A stretch of DNA of 64,000 bases from NCBI GenBank assembly GCA_947683625.1, contig CANTUR010000166.1, positions 2,697,001 to 2,761,000 of the forward strand, written 5' to 3'. Within the stretch, counting starts at the first letter, position 1, and every line of letters starts with the position of its first letter. Source of the DNA: Mallotus nudiflorus. Its lineage: Eukaryota > Streptophyta > Magnoliopsida > Malpighiales > Euphorbiaceae. Of this stretch, positions 35,017-48,199 are shown piece after piece. A program made the position numbers and the translations under genes. The notes under the pieces are model-generated. The model made no database searches. It saw only the letters and a list, made by a program, of their open reading frames with translations, and was not told the origin of the DNA.

Positions 35017-38000
35017 TCAGGAAGGGAAGAGATACGGGTAAGAAGCTCGCATCTTAGCTTCGGTCTCCCACGTATGCTCCTCGACTCTGTTACTACGGCA
35101 CAGAACCTTGACCATCAAAATCTGCTTCGAACGCAACTGTCAGACTTGATAATCAACGATCGCCACAGGTTCTTCCACAAATGTCAAATCTTCACTCACT
35201 TCTACACTGTCGGGGTGCAAAATATGTGAAGGGTCTGAGATATACTTCCTCAGCATCGAGATATGAAACACCGGATGCACTTGTGACATACTCGGAGGCA
35301 AATCCAACTGATATGCAACAGTGCCAACTCTCTCTAGAATCTCAAACGGTCCGATATATCTCAGTGCTAACTTACCCTTCCTGCCAAATCTCATCACACC
35401 CTTTATCGGAGATACCTTTGGAAAAAAAAAATCTCCAACCTGAAACTCCACATCTTTGCGCCTAGGATTCGCATAGCTCTTCTGCCTGCTAACTGTGGTC
35501 TCTAATCTTCACTTAATCACGATAACTTTTTTTGCAGCATCCTGAACCATCTGAGGTCTAGTCAAAGCTCTTTCACCAATCTCATCCCAACTCAGAGGGG
35601 ATTTACACTTCCTTCCGTACAAAGCCTCATACGGGGCCATGCCAATATTGCTATGGTAGCTGTTATTATATGCAAACTCAACGAGTGGCAAATAATCATC
35701 CTAGCTACCTCTCAAATCCAAGACATACATCCTCAACATATCTTCCAGTGTCTGGATCGTCCTCTTAAACTGACCATCTATTTGAGGATGAAAAGCAGTA
35801 CTTAAGTCCAACCTAGTGCCCATCGTTTCCTGTAACTTCTGCCAAAAATGAGAAGTAAACACCGAACCTCTATCTGACACAATGGACACAGGTACTCCAT
35901 GAAGGCACACAATATGCTTCACGTACAGCTTCGCCAATCTAGCTACAGAATAAGTGGCTTTCACAGGTAAGAAATATGCAGATTTCGTCAACCTATCTAC
36001 AATCACCCAGATGGAATCGTATCCATCCTTCGAACGAGGTAAACTGACCACAAAATCCATAGCTATCCTTTCCCACTTCCACTCGGGAATAGGAAGAGGC
36101 TGAAGCTTCCCAGAAGGCTTCTGATGCTCAGCTTTCACTTGCTGACACGTCAGACACTTAGTAACATAATCAGCAACATCCTTCTTCATTCTATCCCACT
36201 AGTATAAATCTATGATACTGTGGTACATCTTAGTAACACCTGGATGTACGCTATAAGCTGTAGAATGTGCTTCCACTAGGATCTCTTCTCTCAAATCATC
36301 CACATCAGGAACACACAATCTACCATTGATCCACAACACACCATCATCATCAAGTGTGAAATCAGTGAACTTCCCTGCTCTGACATTCTCTGCAAGCTCT
36401 TCAAGAATATGATCTCGGCTATGAGCTGCTTTAATCCTATCCCTCAGTACAGATCGCACTTTAAATTGAGTTAGCAGTCCACCTGATCTACTTATCTTCA
36501 TCATCAGACCTTGATCCACCAACAGATGCAACTCCTGGATCAATGGTCTCCTCTCAATGCTAATATGAGCAAGACTGCCTAAGGACTTTCTACTTAAGGC
36601 ATCTGCTACCACATTAGCCTTACCCGGATGATATAATATCTCACAGTCATAATCCTTCAACAATTCTAACCATCTTCTCTACCTCAGATTCAGATCTCAT
36701 TGCTGAAAAATGTATTTAAGGCTCTTGTGATCAGTAAATATCTCACAAGTCACCCCGTACAGATAATGTCTCCAAATCTTCAGAGCAAAGATCACTGCAG
36801 CCATTTCAAGGTCATGTGTAGGATAGTTCTGCTCATGCTTTTTCAACTTCCTTGAAGCATAGGCTATCACCCTTCCATTCTGCATCAACACATAACCAAG
36901 GCCAACTCTAGAGGCAGCACAATAAACTATGAACTTATCCACACTATTAGGCAAAGCTAACACTGGTGCTGTGGTCAATTTCTCCTTCAATAACTGAAAG
37001 CTATTCTCACAAGATTTTGACCACTCGAATCTAACATTCTTCTAAGTCAAGCGAGTCATAGGGGCTGCTATTCTGGAAAAATCCTGCACAAACCGCCTAT
37101 AATACTCGGCTAAACCCAGAAAACTCTGAATCTCAGTAATAGAAGTCAATCTAGGCCACTCAGACACTGCTTCAATCTTCTGTGGATCAACTTGGATACC
37201 TTCTTTAGATACCACGTGTCCAAGAAAAGAAACACTCTCCATCCAGAAATCACACTTTGAGAATTTAGCATAAAGCTGGTGATTTCTCAGTGTCTACAGT
37301 ACAATCCTCAAGTGATATACATGTTCCTCTATACTCCTAGAATATACCAGTATATCATCGATGAAGACTACCACAAACTGATCCATATATGGTCTGAATA
37401 CCCTGTTCATCAGGTCCATAAAAGCTGTTAGTGCATTAGTCAAATCAAAAGACATCACCAGAAACTCATAATGGCCATATCGCGTGTGGAATGCCATCTT
37501 AGGGACATCGACTTCACTAATCCGCAACTGATGATAACCCGACCTTAAGTCAATCTTAGAAAAGAACTGTGCACCCTGTAGCTGATCAAACAAGTCATCT
37601 ATCCTCGGGAGAGGATACTTGTTCCTCACTGTCACCTTATTCAGTTCTCTGTAGTCAATGCACAGTCTCAGGGTACCATCATTCTTCTTCACAAATAGGA
37701 CTGGTGCACCCCAAGGAGAAACACTGGGTCTGATAAAATCCTTATCCAACAACTCTTGTAACTGCTCCTTTAACTCTTTCAACTCTGCAGGAGCCATTCT
37801 ATAGGGTGGCATAGATATAGGAGTAGTACCTAGAACCACAACTATACAGAACTCAATCTCTCTGTGAGGTGGTAAACCTAGTAACTCCTCAGGAAAAACA
37901 TCAGGAAACTCACAGGCAACATGAACATCTGTGAGTGACAACTTCTCCACTGAAGTATCCCTGACCAATGCCAAATATCCCTGACAACCTTTCCTCAACA

Positions 38001-39759
38001 ACTTCCTAGCCGTAATAGCAGAAATAAGATTCTGAGGTGCTGAACTCCTATCACCCACAAACTTAAAATCTTCTTCATCAGGAATTTTGAACATCACCTC
38101 TTTATTCCTACAATCTACCACGACATAGTGCTGAGATAACCAATCCATTCCCAAAATAACATCAAACTCCATCACATCCAACAAAATCAAATCAACGGGT
38201 AATTCTCTATCTCCCACGAGAACTGGATAACCAGAAAGAACAATATCAGTGTCCAAAGAATCGCTCAGAGGAGTGGCAATGGATAAAGGAAAAGCCATCC
38301 TCGAAGCTTGCCAATAAGACTTGAAAGTAAAAATGGGAGAAACAAACGAATGCGTGGCACCCAGATCAAACAAAACCCATGTATCCAGGTAACAGACAGA
38401 AATAATACCTGCCATGACTGCATTGGATGCTTGAGCATCCTGTTGAGTAAGGTGGAAGACTCTGGCCTATCCTTGACCTCCCTACTGACTGGTAGAAGCC
38501 TGGCCAACACCTCTGGCACCTCCTCTAGTACCTCTACCATGACTCTGCTGTGGAACAAGCTGAGTGGAACTTTGATGCTGGGTTGGAGGTAATTGAAATG
38601 GTACGGGTGCATCACTAGCAATCGACTGCTGTGGGAATCGTAAAATCTGTGGCTGCTGATACCCGAAGTAAGGACACGATCTGGCAAAATGTCCTGTCTG
38701 CCTGCATCTAAAGCATGTCAGTGGTGTCAGATAACACGGTCCCTGATGGACTCTACCGCAGGTCTGGTATACATTGGTAGCTGATCCAGAACTACGACCA
38801 CTGCTGCTGCTCGAAGTACCTGACCCGAATCTGAATGGCCTACACTGACCTCCATGGCCATGTCTACTACTTTGATGCACTTGCTGCTACCGCCTCTGAC
38901 TCTGCTGAGTCTGACCTCGCTACTGATTACTCGATCCAATATGAAAACTCGAATATGGTGTAGTCTGTAATCCACTCGACTGAACTCCTAGCTGGTAATA
39001 ATCAGGCATCGCTCCCTACCTAACTAGCCTCAGCTCAATCTCCTTGGCTAACTCTATCACATATTCTAGAGTAAGGCCTGCTGTAGGCATACCAGCAAAT
39101 GCTGAACCCAAACCAGTAACATAGGTAGTGATCGCGAAATACTGATCTCGCATCAGATCCTCTGCATATCTACCCAATCGAAGAAACTCTCGGGTGTACT
39201 CCTCAACTGATCGATCACCGTGAGAAATGCTGGTCAATCGAAGACGATAGCTCATATGGAGAGGCTTTGGATAGAATCTCCTTAAAAATCGCTCTCGAAA
39301 CTGAGCCCAAGTCATCGTCATCATATAAGGTTGGATCATCTGAATAAACCAATCTAGGGCTGGTCCCTCGACAGATAGCTCGACGATCATAATCCGCTGG
39401 TACTTGGTATGAGCAGTCCGAGTCCTAGTCTCAATCGCATGCAAAAAATCTAACGGATCGGAAGTCCCATCGAAAGCAATCCTGCCAACTCGGGCATAGA
39501 ACAAAGCTGCCTCAGGGTCAGACATACCCTGCTGATAGGCAGGCTGAACAACTGGAGGTACAGTAACATCAAATTCAGGCTTAACAGGCTCCTCGTCCTG
39601 TATCTCTCTCTGCCTACGGTGACCTGCCGCTCCTCGAGATCTACCTCTACCATGACCTCTACATCTAACTAGCTGCTCAGGAGGTAAAACCTCATCCTGA
39701 AAAGATTCATCATCCTTGGCCTCAACGACCGGTGGAGCGACACGTGCTCGCCTCCTCAT
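35017..39759 (-). pseudogene. Tekay-like gag-pol polyprotein, stop-broken only
   Basis: One frame of 1,580 codons runs from MRRRARVAPPV (39759) to the stop at 35017 and needs no frameshift. In order: gag (WAQFRERFLRRFYP), CCHC knuckle CFRCRQTGHFARSC (about 38690), protease VLFDLGATHSFVSP (about 38380), reverse transcriptase with FVVVFIDDILVYS (about 37360), RNase H (IAYASRKLKKHEQNYP), integrase with LTCQQVKAEHQKPSG, MDFVVSLP and SDRGSVFTS, and a chromodomain tail (EEHTWETEAKMR). By my reading about 13 in-frame stops break it. The integrase Glu of the usual GQSER is Lys here (GQFKR), and the RNase H position of the usual SDAS reads CAAS, so it would be inactive even if read through. Confidence 0.9.
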
Positions 39760-39940
39760 TTTGAAAACACAACAAAACGATTCAGATAAAACAAACAATG
39801 GAAGAATAACGTAGAAAACTAAAGCAAGGAATACTTATCAAGACGTACTCAAACCTAATTCACTGCAGTAGTTACCAAAAGAAACACAACTTGAAAACTA
39901 GGGCGACGACTCACACAACTAAGCCCTGACACAAAACTCC

Positions 39941-39952
39941 GCTCTGATACCA
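39941..39952 (-). other. Primer binding site (tRNA-iMet)
   Basis: On minus TGGTATCAGAGC, complementary to the 3' end of initiator tRNA-Met, four bases inside the 5' LTR boundary at 39957. This is the usual priming site of plant gypsy elements. Confidence 0.9.
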
Positions 39953-39956
39953 ACTT

Positions 39957-42900
39957 TGTCACGACCCAAAATAGGGGCCATGACCGGCGCTAGGGAACGA
40001 GAATTCTTTCGAATCTGGAACCCGTAGTAAGCCTAAAAATAAAATAAAACAAACATACAATAATAATAACAACAACATTTAATACAGCGAAAATAACATC
40101 ATGATTATCAAAATAAAATCCATATCTCATATATAAATAAATCCTTTAATACAAGTTCAGTTCAAATATTCAAAGTACATATCCTATATAAATACAATAC
40201 ACCAATCTCCCAATTGACCATAACTACTGCAGTGTCTAGATCATAAAATAAAACTCAAGACTCATATAAGCAGTTTACATAAAGAAGCCGGGGTGGAAGA
40301 AATCCGGCGTACAGGCCTGCTACTAAGGTCTGAAGAAGATGACTCTCCTGAAAAATAGTCAACGGAGGGGAGTCAGACCTCACTGAGTGAATTACTATAA
40401 TATATATACATGCATACTAAATGCCAATGCACACAGTCAAAAGTATATATAATATGTATGTATACAAGGAATTACACACAAATGCAATAAAAATCATTTA
40501 ATATATTTTTATTGAAAATCACAGTTTATGAAGGATCAAATAGAACCTTAGAATATTGCAACCTCAAAACAGTGTTAGACAACACTCTAGCCATACAGGC
40601 TCATTTACTCCAATATATTCACTTATTCCATTTAGACAGTAGACTGGCCCCGAGACACTAAGTCAACCGAGCTCCAGCAGTCTGACTGTCAGTGTGATTG
40701 GCCCCGAGATACTTAGTCAACCGAGCTCCAGCAATCACACTCCCAATTCATATCTCACACATCAAATCAAATCCAATTAATGTCCACAAATGGTTAGTAA
40801 TATAGCCTAAATGCTATAAGCGTATCGGTACGTACTCGGTCTTAGTGTTGCCCACTAGGTAGCACGTTCTATTGGTATCCTTCATCGAAATATAAGCATA
40901 CATTCATAAAAATAAATGATGCATGAATTTAAATAAAATAGCAACATAACCCATATATATACTAGAAATATACAAAAAATAAACCAGGTATATTTCGAGT
41001 ATATATACGCTAAAGAAATCCAGATAGATTACGAAATAAACTAGAAATATATTCAAAAACATTTTAAACCTAATTTATTAGCAAAACATGCATATAATTT
41101 GAAAATATACCAAAATATACCGAAAATAAACTAAACATAAACTTAAATACCAAATGAATTATTTATGCATAATTAATCAAAATAAAACATATATTTCTAA
41201 ATCATGCACCCTAAAGCATATATATATATAGAATAGTAACTCACACTTAGTGCGCTCCTCGAGATGGGTCCGACGGGCCTGGTCCACTAGGCCTCGGTCT
41301 CGGCGCAACTAAATAGACAAAAATAATAGACATCAGAATAAACCTAACAGAAAATCCTATAAACTCAATTTAGAATATTGGACACAGAATCAAAATTAGG
41401 GTTCGACTGGACATCACGTTTTACGAGAATTATATCAAAAATAGAGCAGAATCTCCCCAGTAAAACGGACATCTCTCTACTCAAAGAGTAGAGCCGGCCT
41501 TGCAAAGAAACACACTTCGAAAAATAGACACAGAAACACATCCACAACCCCTCGGTCGGACTCCAAACTACAGTCTACCGATCGGGGTCCACAATTCACA
41601 GAACAATTATGAAAATACCAAAAATACCCTTATATCACAGAAATACATTTTATAAGTAGAAATTACATAATTAACCTTAAAACACAGTAAAAATCGATAA
41701 AAACTCATTTTATTAGAAAAATTGTATATTATATATATAATTGAAAATAATTTATGAGAAATAGTTTTATTTAGTTAAAAATACTAAATAATTTATAGAA
41801 ATCATTTTTATACCTTAAATAACTATTAAAACCAATTTAATTACATTTTTAGCCAACTTAGGGTAAAATTACCAAAATACCCCTATATATAAATATACTA
41901 AAATTACTCCAAAAATTCACCAAAAATAATATAATTGCACAAAATTTATTTTCTCAACATATTTATCAATAATATCAATAATTAAACTCAATTAACTAAT
42001 TAATTTCAATTAAAAACACAATTAACCCTATTTTCTCAAAATTACATAAACTAATTAAATTCAAAATAAATACATAGAAATTCATAAAAATTCCAAATAA
42101 ATTTCTATAATTCATTTCAACACCTATATTTATCATAAAACACAATTTCATAATTTAATTAATTAATTTTCGAAAATTCGAAAATAATAATAAAATATTC
42201 AAAAATACTCAAAAATAAAAATAATTCCCAAAAATTCTACAAAAATTCACACATGTAGATTAAGCTAATGGGAACAACATTTGTTAAGGGACTTTTCATG
42301 AATCAATCAATTAAAAGTTCAAAAAAATCAATAACCCTAAAATGGCCGAATTACCAAAATTGAAACCTAAGCAAATCAAGACCATTTTAAGTGAAGAAAA
42401 TCTTGGAATCACACTCAACGGAGCTCAAGGAGAAGAAAAAGACTGGCAGTGTCGAAAACAGTGGTCGAAAACGCTGTGAACGACGGTGAGAAGAGTTTTG
42501 GCTTCTCTAGCCAAAACAAGCTTCTCGACGCTGGAAAGGGGCTCTACAGGCGGCAGAACGGCTGGAGGAAGGAGGTGGCACACTGACGGTGAGAAAATGA
42601 CATGACAGTGGCCGGATCAATGATGGGAGTGATCGGGGAAGGAGGAGAAGAATGGGTGGCAATTTCGTAAATAACTCAAACTTTATTTTTTATTTTAATA
42701 TTAAATGTATATGTATATATATATACTTTACACTATATATTAAAATAATATAAAATCACACACATTAATTATACACCACACACATATAATTTAATATTTT
42801 AAAAATTTAATACACATAAAAATATTTAAATAATATTAAAACTAATAATAAATAATAAAATATTAGGGTAATTAATTAAACCCTAATTAAATAAATACAC

Positions 42901-43180
42901 ATATATATTTTATTTTGTACTTTTAAGAATATATATGAGCTCATGCAAATATGAAAATCTATTTAAAATAATTAGTAATAAATAATTTACGTGAAAATTT
43001 CCCCAAAAATAGTATTCTCGGGAAAATTTTACGTAAAGCACTTAAAATAATATACAGTAATTAAAATAAGTTTTAAATACATATCAACTCGTAAAAATAT
43101 CATAATTATATATAAAATTATTAACACTGTATATCCCGATACAATATTAAAATATTTAAAAAAAAATACAGGATATTACA
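39957..43180 (-). repeat. 5' LTR of the Tekay-like element
   Basis: Right copy on plus, 5' LTR in element orientation, colinear with 31753-34959 and about the same length. Confidence 0.93.
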
Positions 43181-43500
43181 AAAAGATATTGATCCGATGA
43201 TTAGGTGAGAATAATTCAAGATGTATCTATCTGTATTTATTGAAATACGTGATAAAGTTATAAGATTTTAGTACCATTTAATCCAATGGGTGAGATTAAA
43301 AGAAATTGATCTGACGGTTAGGTGTGAAAAATCCAAGATGTACCTATCTGTATTTATCGAGACATGTTATAAAGTGATAAGATTTCAGTACCATTTAATC
43401 CAACAAATGAGACTTTAATGAAATTGATTTAACGGTTGGGTGAAAAAATCCAAGATTGTATGTTTCTGTATTTATTAAGACATGTATGAAGGTGATAAGA
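43181..43500. repeat. Tandem repeat in Harbinger centre, right part
   Basis: Continues the array cut at 31752. Units of 117 bp are seen between accatttaatcc at 43274 and 43391, with tgagattaaaag, ctatctgtatttat and gataagatttcag in each. A TATA-like ctataaataag follows at about 43561 and may have served ORF1. Confidence 0.7.
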
Positions 43501-43659
43501 TTGTAGTACTATTTATTAAGACATGTGGAAATAATGAAATTTCCTTAGTTTATTACATTGCTATAAATAAGAACGATACATTACCTCCATGATACATATC
43601 CTCTCGTAAATTACAAATAACTTCAATTGTTAACCATTAATGATTCAATCCAAAATGAT

Positions 43660-43980
43660 TATTCAAGCATATGGTTATAGTGTTTCTGAGGATGTGCTCA
43701 TATACTAGGTTTACATGAAAATTTCTCAAGATCCAATTATGGATGTTCACTAGTCTGCAGATCACTTTTAGTCTCAAGTGGGTGACATGACAAGTACAAC
43801 AATAAAAGGAATGATGTTGGGAGGAGCATAACAAATGTTCTGTGCAAACTTGAATTCAAACTATTGAAAAAAGCAATCAGGAAATTGAATGGGTGCATCA
43901 AACAAGTTAAGAAATACATCCAAGTTGTGCATCAAGTGAAGATATTATAAGCATTTAACGGTTGACATTTATTTTTAATT
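43660..43980 (+). pseudogene. Harbinger ORF1 relic, first part
   Basis: Plus-strand reading gives ISQDPIMDVH, SADHF, SQVGDMTSTTI, then CANLNSNY and a Lys-rich stretch up to IKRYYKHL. This is a degenerate match to the MYB/SANT-type ORF1 of PIF/Harbinger elements (typical order: SEDPxxGNxQ, FWxRV, then RxLxxRW-like and KLxGCIxQ). It is interrupted by the solo LTR at 43996 and resumes at 47270. Confidence 0.6.
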
Positions 43981-43995
43981 TTTTAATACCATAGA

Positions 43996-46900
43996 TGTCA
44001 CGACCCAGAACAGGGGCCATGACCGGCGCTAGGGAACGAGAATTCTTTCGAATCTGGAACCCGTAGCAAGCCTAAAAATAAAATAAATCATGCCATAATA
44101 ACAGTAACAATATAATATGCAACAAAAATAAAAATCATAATATCATAATATTATCCACATCAACTGGATTTAAATCAAAATCTCATCACATATATATATA
44201 ATCCTTTTAATACAAATCCAATTTCAACATAATACATCTCTTTAAAATAAAATACATGAAATCCAACACTTTAATTCACAACTATTGCAGTGTCTAGATA
44301 AAATAAATAAGACTCAAGTAGACAATTTACATAAAGAAGCCGGGGCGGAAGAAATCCGGTGTATCGACCTGCTACTGAGGTCTGAGGATGTTGACTCTCC
44401 TGAAAAATAGTCAACGGAGGGGAGTCAGACCTCACTGAGTGAATTACTATAATATATATACATACACACTAAATGATAATGCATACAGACAACGGTATAT
44501 ATGTAATATGTATATATACAGGCAAATTCATACAGATGCAGAAAAATCATTTTTATATATTTTATTGAAAAATCCCAGTTTATGAAGGATCACATAGAAC
44601 CCTAGAATAACGCAACCTCAGAAAATAGTGTTAAACAACACTCTAGCCATACAGGCTCACTTATTCCAAATATATCCACTTAATCCATTTGGACAGTAGA
44701 CTGGCCCCGAGACACTAAGTCAACCGAGCTCCAGCAGTCTGACTGCCAGTGTGATTGACCCCGAGACACTTGGTCAACCGAGCTCCAGCAATCACACCCA
44801 CAAACCACATCTCACACATCAATAATCACATCAAATCAATATCCAAAATTAAGTTAGTATTATAGCCTAAATACTATAGGCGTACCGGTACGTACTCGGT
44901 CCTAGTGTTGCCCACTAGGTAGCACGTTCTATTGATATCCTTCATCATTAAATATAAAACATTCATTCACAAAAATAAATGATGCATGAATGTAAATGAA
45001 ATAACAATATAATCCATATATATACCGGAAATATACCAAAAGTAAACCAGGTATATTTCGAGTATATATATATATATGTCAAATAAATCCAGTCAAATCA
45101 TAAATTAAACTAAAAATATATTTAAAAACATTTTAAATATATTTTATTAACAAAACATGTATATAATTTAATATATACCAAAAATAAACTAAAAATATAC
45201 TTAATGTAAACTTAAGAAATAATCAAATTATTTATGCATATTTAATCAACATAAAACATGCATTTCTAAATCATGCATCCTAAGCATATATATATAGTAT
45301 AGTAACTCACCTAATGCGCTCCACGAGACAGGTCTGACGGGCCTGGTCCACTAGCCCTCGGTCTCGGCGCAACTAAACAAGCAATAAATAACCGATATCA
45401 GAATAAACCTAACAGAAATCCTAGAATTCGATCTAGAGTATTAAACACAGAATCGAAATTTAGGGTTCGACTGGACATCACGTTTTACGAGAATTCTACC
45501 AAAAATCCGGCAGAACCTCCCCTGTAAAACGGACATCTCTCTACTCAAAAGAGTAGAGCCGACCCTGCAAAGAAATACACTTCGAAAAAATAGGCTCAAC
45601 ACAATCAAAATCCCACGGTCGGACTCCAAACTACAGTCCACCGATCGGGGTCCACAAACACAGAACATATTCCAGATATACCAAAAATATCCTCACAACA
45701 TAGTAATACATCTCATAGGTAAAAATTACATAATTAACCTTGAAACACTATAAAAACCGATTAAAACTCATTTTATTAGAAAAACCGTATATTATATATG
45801 TAATTGAAAATAATTCATGAAAAAATAGTTTTAATTAGTTAAAAATACTAAATAATTTATAGAAATCATTTTTATACCTTAAATAATTATTAAAACCAAT
45901 TAAATTACATTTTTAGACAATTTAGGGTAAAATTACCAAAATACCCCTATATATATAAATATACTTAAATTACTTCAAAAATTCACCAAAAATCATACAA
46001 TTATTCAAAATTAATTTTCTCAACATATTTATCAATAATATCAATAATTAAACTCAATTAACCTATTAAATTCAAATAAAAACACATTTAACCCTAATTT
46101 CTCAAAATCACATAAACTTCAATAATTCAAAATAAATACTTAGAAATTCATTAAAATTCCAAATAAATTCCTATAATTCATTTCAACACCTAATTTAACC
46201 ATAAACTCCAATTTCATAATTTAAATAATTAATTTCCGAAAATTAGAAAATAATATTAAAATATTCAAAAATGCCCAAAAATCCAAAAAATCTTCAAAAA
46301 TTCTACAAAAATTCATACATGTAGATTGAGCTACTAGGAACAACATTTGTGAAGGGAGTTTTCATGAATCATCCAATTCGAAGCTCAAAAAAATCAAAAA
46401 CCCTAATGTGACCGAAATTGAAAATTCGAAACCTAAGCAAATCTAAACCATTTTAGCTCAAACCAAAGCTATAATCACACTCACCGGAGCTCAAGGAGAA
46501 GAAAGAGACCGGCGGTGTCGAAAACGGTGACCGGAGGAGGGAGAAACGGCGAAGGGTTGATTTTCGGCCAAAAGAGAAAGAATGGAGCTGCCGGCGCCGG
46601 GGAAAGGAGCTGGAGGCGGCGGAGGATGGCTGGGAACGGCGGTGGAAAGCCGGGAGGCACACCGACGGTAGGTGGCCGGAGTTGCAGCGGGAGGGAATGG
46701 GTGGTGGTCGTCGGGCGCGGGAGAAAGAAGAAGGAGAAGAAGAAAAAGAAAAAGAAAGAAAAAGGAAAGAAAAAGAAAAAAAAGAAAGAAAAAGGAAAAA
46801 AAGAAAAAAAAAAGAAAAAGAAAAAGAAAAAGAAAAGAAAATAATTAAATATTAATAAAATAATAATAATAAAAAAATAAATTTTAATAATTTAATAATA

Positions 46901-47264
46901 AATAAAATATTTAAATAATAATAAATAAATAAATAATACAATATTAGGGTTTTATGTATTAAACCCTAATTAAATAAATATACACACACGTAAGCTTTAT
47001 TTAGTATTTAAAAATACGTATGAGTTCATGCAAGTCCGAAAATATATTTAAAATAATTAATATTAAAATATTTACGTGAAAATTTCCCCGAAAATGCAAG
47101 TCCCGGAAAAATTTTACGTAAAACACTGAAAATAATACACAGTAATTAAAATAGATTTTAAATACATATCAACTCAATAAAATATCATAATATATATACA
47201 AAATTATTGACACTGCATATCCCGGTACAGTGTAAAAATATTTAAAAAAACATGGGATATTACA
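43996..47264 (-). mobile_element. Solo LTR of a sister Tekay subfamily
   Basis: A 3,269 bp LTR with intact ends (TGTCACGACCC on plus, ...GGATATTACA) and a 5 bp target duplication ataga at 43991-43995 and 47265-47269, with no internal domain. It is closer to the LTR at 1-1347 than to the intact element. A GA-rich purine tract (about 46730-46840) sits where other copies have ordinary AT-rich DNA. Formed by LTR-LTR recombination. Confidence 0.92.
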
Positions 47265-47269
47265 ATAGA

Positions 47270-47850
47270 AAACTTGACGTTATCTTTATAACAATTTGTA
47301 ATTGCAGCGAGCAAAAGTTCTATTAATGCAAGATCCCCAATAACAAAAAAGGTTTCAAATTTGATCACGTGTTGCATATTTTGAAAATTTTAAAGATAAC
47401 AACACAATCCAAGACAAGGTTTTCAATTATAACATTTCAACAATTTTTGATTAGGATTCAAATATTCTTCTTCCGATTCTCAAATACCAAAATCTCCTGA
47501 AAATTCACCATATGATGTTAATTTAGAAGATCATAATGTTGGTGGTTTCTCATGCTCCATTAGAATAAAAAAAAGCCAAAATGAAGAGGAAAATGGTTGA
47601 ATAATTTTCTACTATCATTATTACTAAAAAATAAAATGATAAGGTTTTAAAGATGCTAGAAAAGTCTAGTTCGGATATGCAACATCAAATGAAGATGCAA
47701 AGTGAATAGTTTGTCTTCCAAAAATTTAAAGAAGAAAATAAAATTTTGCACCGAGTGTTGAATGCTATTTTTTATTTAGGAATTTGTGTTATTACTTAAG
47801 TTGAACAAGAAAGAATTATTTGAAAAAAATGCAAGAACAACATATACCAC
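47270..47850 (+). pseudogene. Harbinger ORF1 relic, second part
   Basis: This resumes after the solo LTR: KKGFKFDHVLHILKILK (about 47350-47400), a short Ser/Asn-rich part, GGFSCSIRIKK (about 47550), and a C-terminal helix MLEKSSSDMQHQMKMQSE (about 47650-47705) then FQKFKEENKILHRVLN, followed by VEQERII. These are the NAM-associated C-terminal features of the Harbinger ORF1 partner, which helps the transposase bind DNA and enter the nucleus. Stops and indels show it is dead. Confidence 0.7.
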
Positions 47851-48161
47851 TACTACATAATGATTTTGACTAATATTTTCATGATATTGGTGGATTTAGA
47901 AGTGATTTATCATATTATTAAATTATTAGAAGTTTTGTGTATTATGTTTAATGTTTAGTTTTAGTTATCTAATGTTGGTTTAATGTTTAGTTCTAGAGTT
48001 GTAATCTAATGTCTAGTGTTATATTTATTATGTTTGTTTTAATGTTTAATGTAATGTAGTTTTAATGTTTAATTAAAAATATTATTTGCAATGAATGTTG
48101 TTTTTAATGTAAAATTATTTAATTTAATGTATAATTTTTTAGTATATATTATATTTATTTG

Positions 48162-48199
<38 letters not shown>

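Larger units (their letters stand above)
31753..43180 (-). mobile_element. Complete Ty3/gypsy chromovirus (Tekay-like)
   Basis: An 11,428 bp element on minus, bounded by LTRs of 3,207 bp (31753-34959) and 3,224 bp (39957-43180), each starting TGTAATATCC and ending GTCGTGACA in element orientation. The target duplication aaaag lies at 31748-31752 and 43181-43185. It has a tRNA-iMet primer site, a polypurine tract and a single gag-pol frame with a C-terminal chromodomain. I count 7 differences in the first 200 bases between the two LTRs, mostly C-to-T or G-to-A, so insertion is fairly recent. A 19-21 bp indel distinguishes the LTRs near 33861 versus 42061. Long LTRs and a chromodomain suit the Tekay (Del) clade. 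Confidence 0.93.

Noticed and set aside
38300..38420. Protease motif reading DLG instead of DSG/DTG as a unique inactivation
   Set aside because: I recall variable residues at this position in plant gypsy elements, so I do not treat it as a finding by itself.
46515..46844. Open frame of about 109 codons with a Lys-rich end
   Set aside because: It lies inside the solo LTR, and its end is a GAA/AAAG purine run; the sequence is not protein-like.
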